A DNA stretch of 6,283 nt from Bacillota bacterium. Its GTDB lineage: Bacteria > Bacillota_I > Bacilli_A > Erysipelotrichales > Erysipelotrichaceae. The stretch spans positions 1 through 6,283 of the forward strand of contig JAEZBR010000048.1 in NCBI GenBank assembly GCA_023426935.1. Reading direction: 5' to 3'. A program made the translations under genes and the position numbers. Shown here one piece after another: positions 6,034-6,283 of this stretch (its first letter is position 1; every line of letters starts with the position of its first letter). The notes below the pieces were generated by a model. The model was not told where the DNA came from, did no database searches, and saw only the letters and a list, made by a program, of their open reading frames with translations.

Positions 6034-6283
6034 AAGTTTCCTTCATTCTGAATAAATATTGAGCCTTCTCTTCTAATTCTTCCGCGCTTAAAAAGATATT
6101 TGTTAATAAGATTTTTTCGACCCCTTGTTTAAGGGCGGATTTAAGCAAATCTTCCTCAAAGTAAGCTTTATCTTCATAGATCATCGTTCCATTTTCTTCT
6201 TCCCGAATCTTTAGACTCTCTTCCCTCGCCGGTTCTCTGATCAGATAAGTCTTATTTAAATCTAAGTTTTGACCATGTTGATT
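6020..6283 (-). CDS. C-terminal part of a probable small U32 protein (TrhP1/YrrN-like), cut by right edge
   Basis: Reading from base 6283 on the - strand gives 87 sense codons ending at TGA (6022-6020). This open frame was translated by hand. The piece contains YLIREPAREESLKI, then REEENGTMIYEDK, and a helical end with DLLKSALKQGVEKILL and SAEELEEKAQYLFRM. The pattern of a charged strand, an E-N-G-T turn, an acidic strand, a helix and a final helix fits the C-terminal part of small U32 proteins such as B. subtilis YrrN, judged from memory. The stop overlaps the U32 start by 14 bases, the tight coupling expected for the two subunits of a YrrN/YrrO pair. The N-terminal part, with the U32 cysteine signature if it is present, lies outside the window. 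Certainty that this is coding is high; the family call is moderate. Confidence 0.7.
   Translation of the reverse strand, partial: NQHGQNLDLNKTYLIREPAREESLKIREEENGTMIYEDKAYFEEDLLKSALKQGVEKILLTNIFLSAEELEEKAQYLFRMKETYEPE

Overview
The window looks like a chromosomal segment of a low-GC Firmicute (Bacillota). AT-rich intergenic regions, strong AAGGAGG-type ribosome binding sites, U-tailed intrinsic terminators, a Staphylococcus-type class I aldolase and paired small/large U32 proteins all point that way. Tryptophan is read from TGG throughout, and the gene cut by the right edge appears to end at TGA, so the standard bacterial code fits better than the Mycoplasma code. A lineage near the Erysipelotrichia is my guess, from general gene style only; no marker gene here proves it.

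Left part, + strand (1-1176). The first 48 bases probably hold the last codons of a gene from outside the window, followed at once by a strong intrinsic terminator (49-85). A short promoter region with an extended -10 box leads into a single-gene unit for class I fructose-bisphosphate aldolase (246-1136). A hairpin with an A-tract and a T-tract (1146-1176) closes this unit. It should also stop transcription arriving from the opposite strand.

Right part, - strand (6283 down to 1244). Five genes lie head to tail with overlaps or very short gaps and very probably form one operon, whose promoter lies beyond the right edge. In transcription order they are: the C-terminal end of a probable small U32 protein (TrhP1/YrrN-like); a 400-aa U32 protein (TrhP2/YrrO-like); a divergent SpoU/TrmH-family RNA 2'-O-methyltransferase; a 566-aa protein with an HPr-kinase/PEP-carboxykinase-like P-loop domain; and an AI-2E-family membrane protein.

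The U32 pair suggests tRNA wobble-uridine hydroxylation (prephenate-dependent ho5U34 synthesis, known for B. subtilis YrrN/YrrO and E. coli TrhP). The SpoU protein would be a second RNA-modification enzyme. The P-loop protein and the membrane protein have no evident role in that pathway. The P-loop protein is the least understood gene here and the best candidate for undescribed biology. I saw no mobile element, CRISPR array, tRNA, rRNA or riboswitch.
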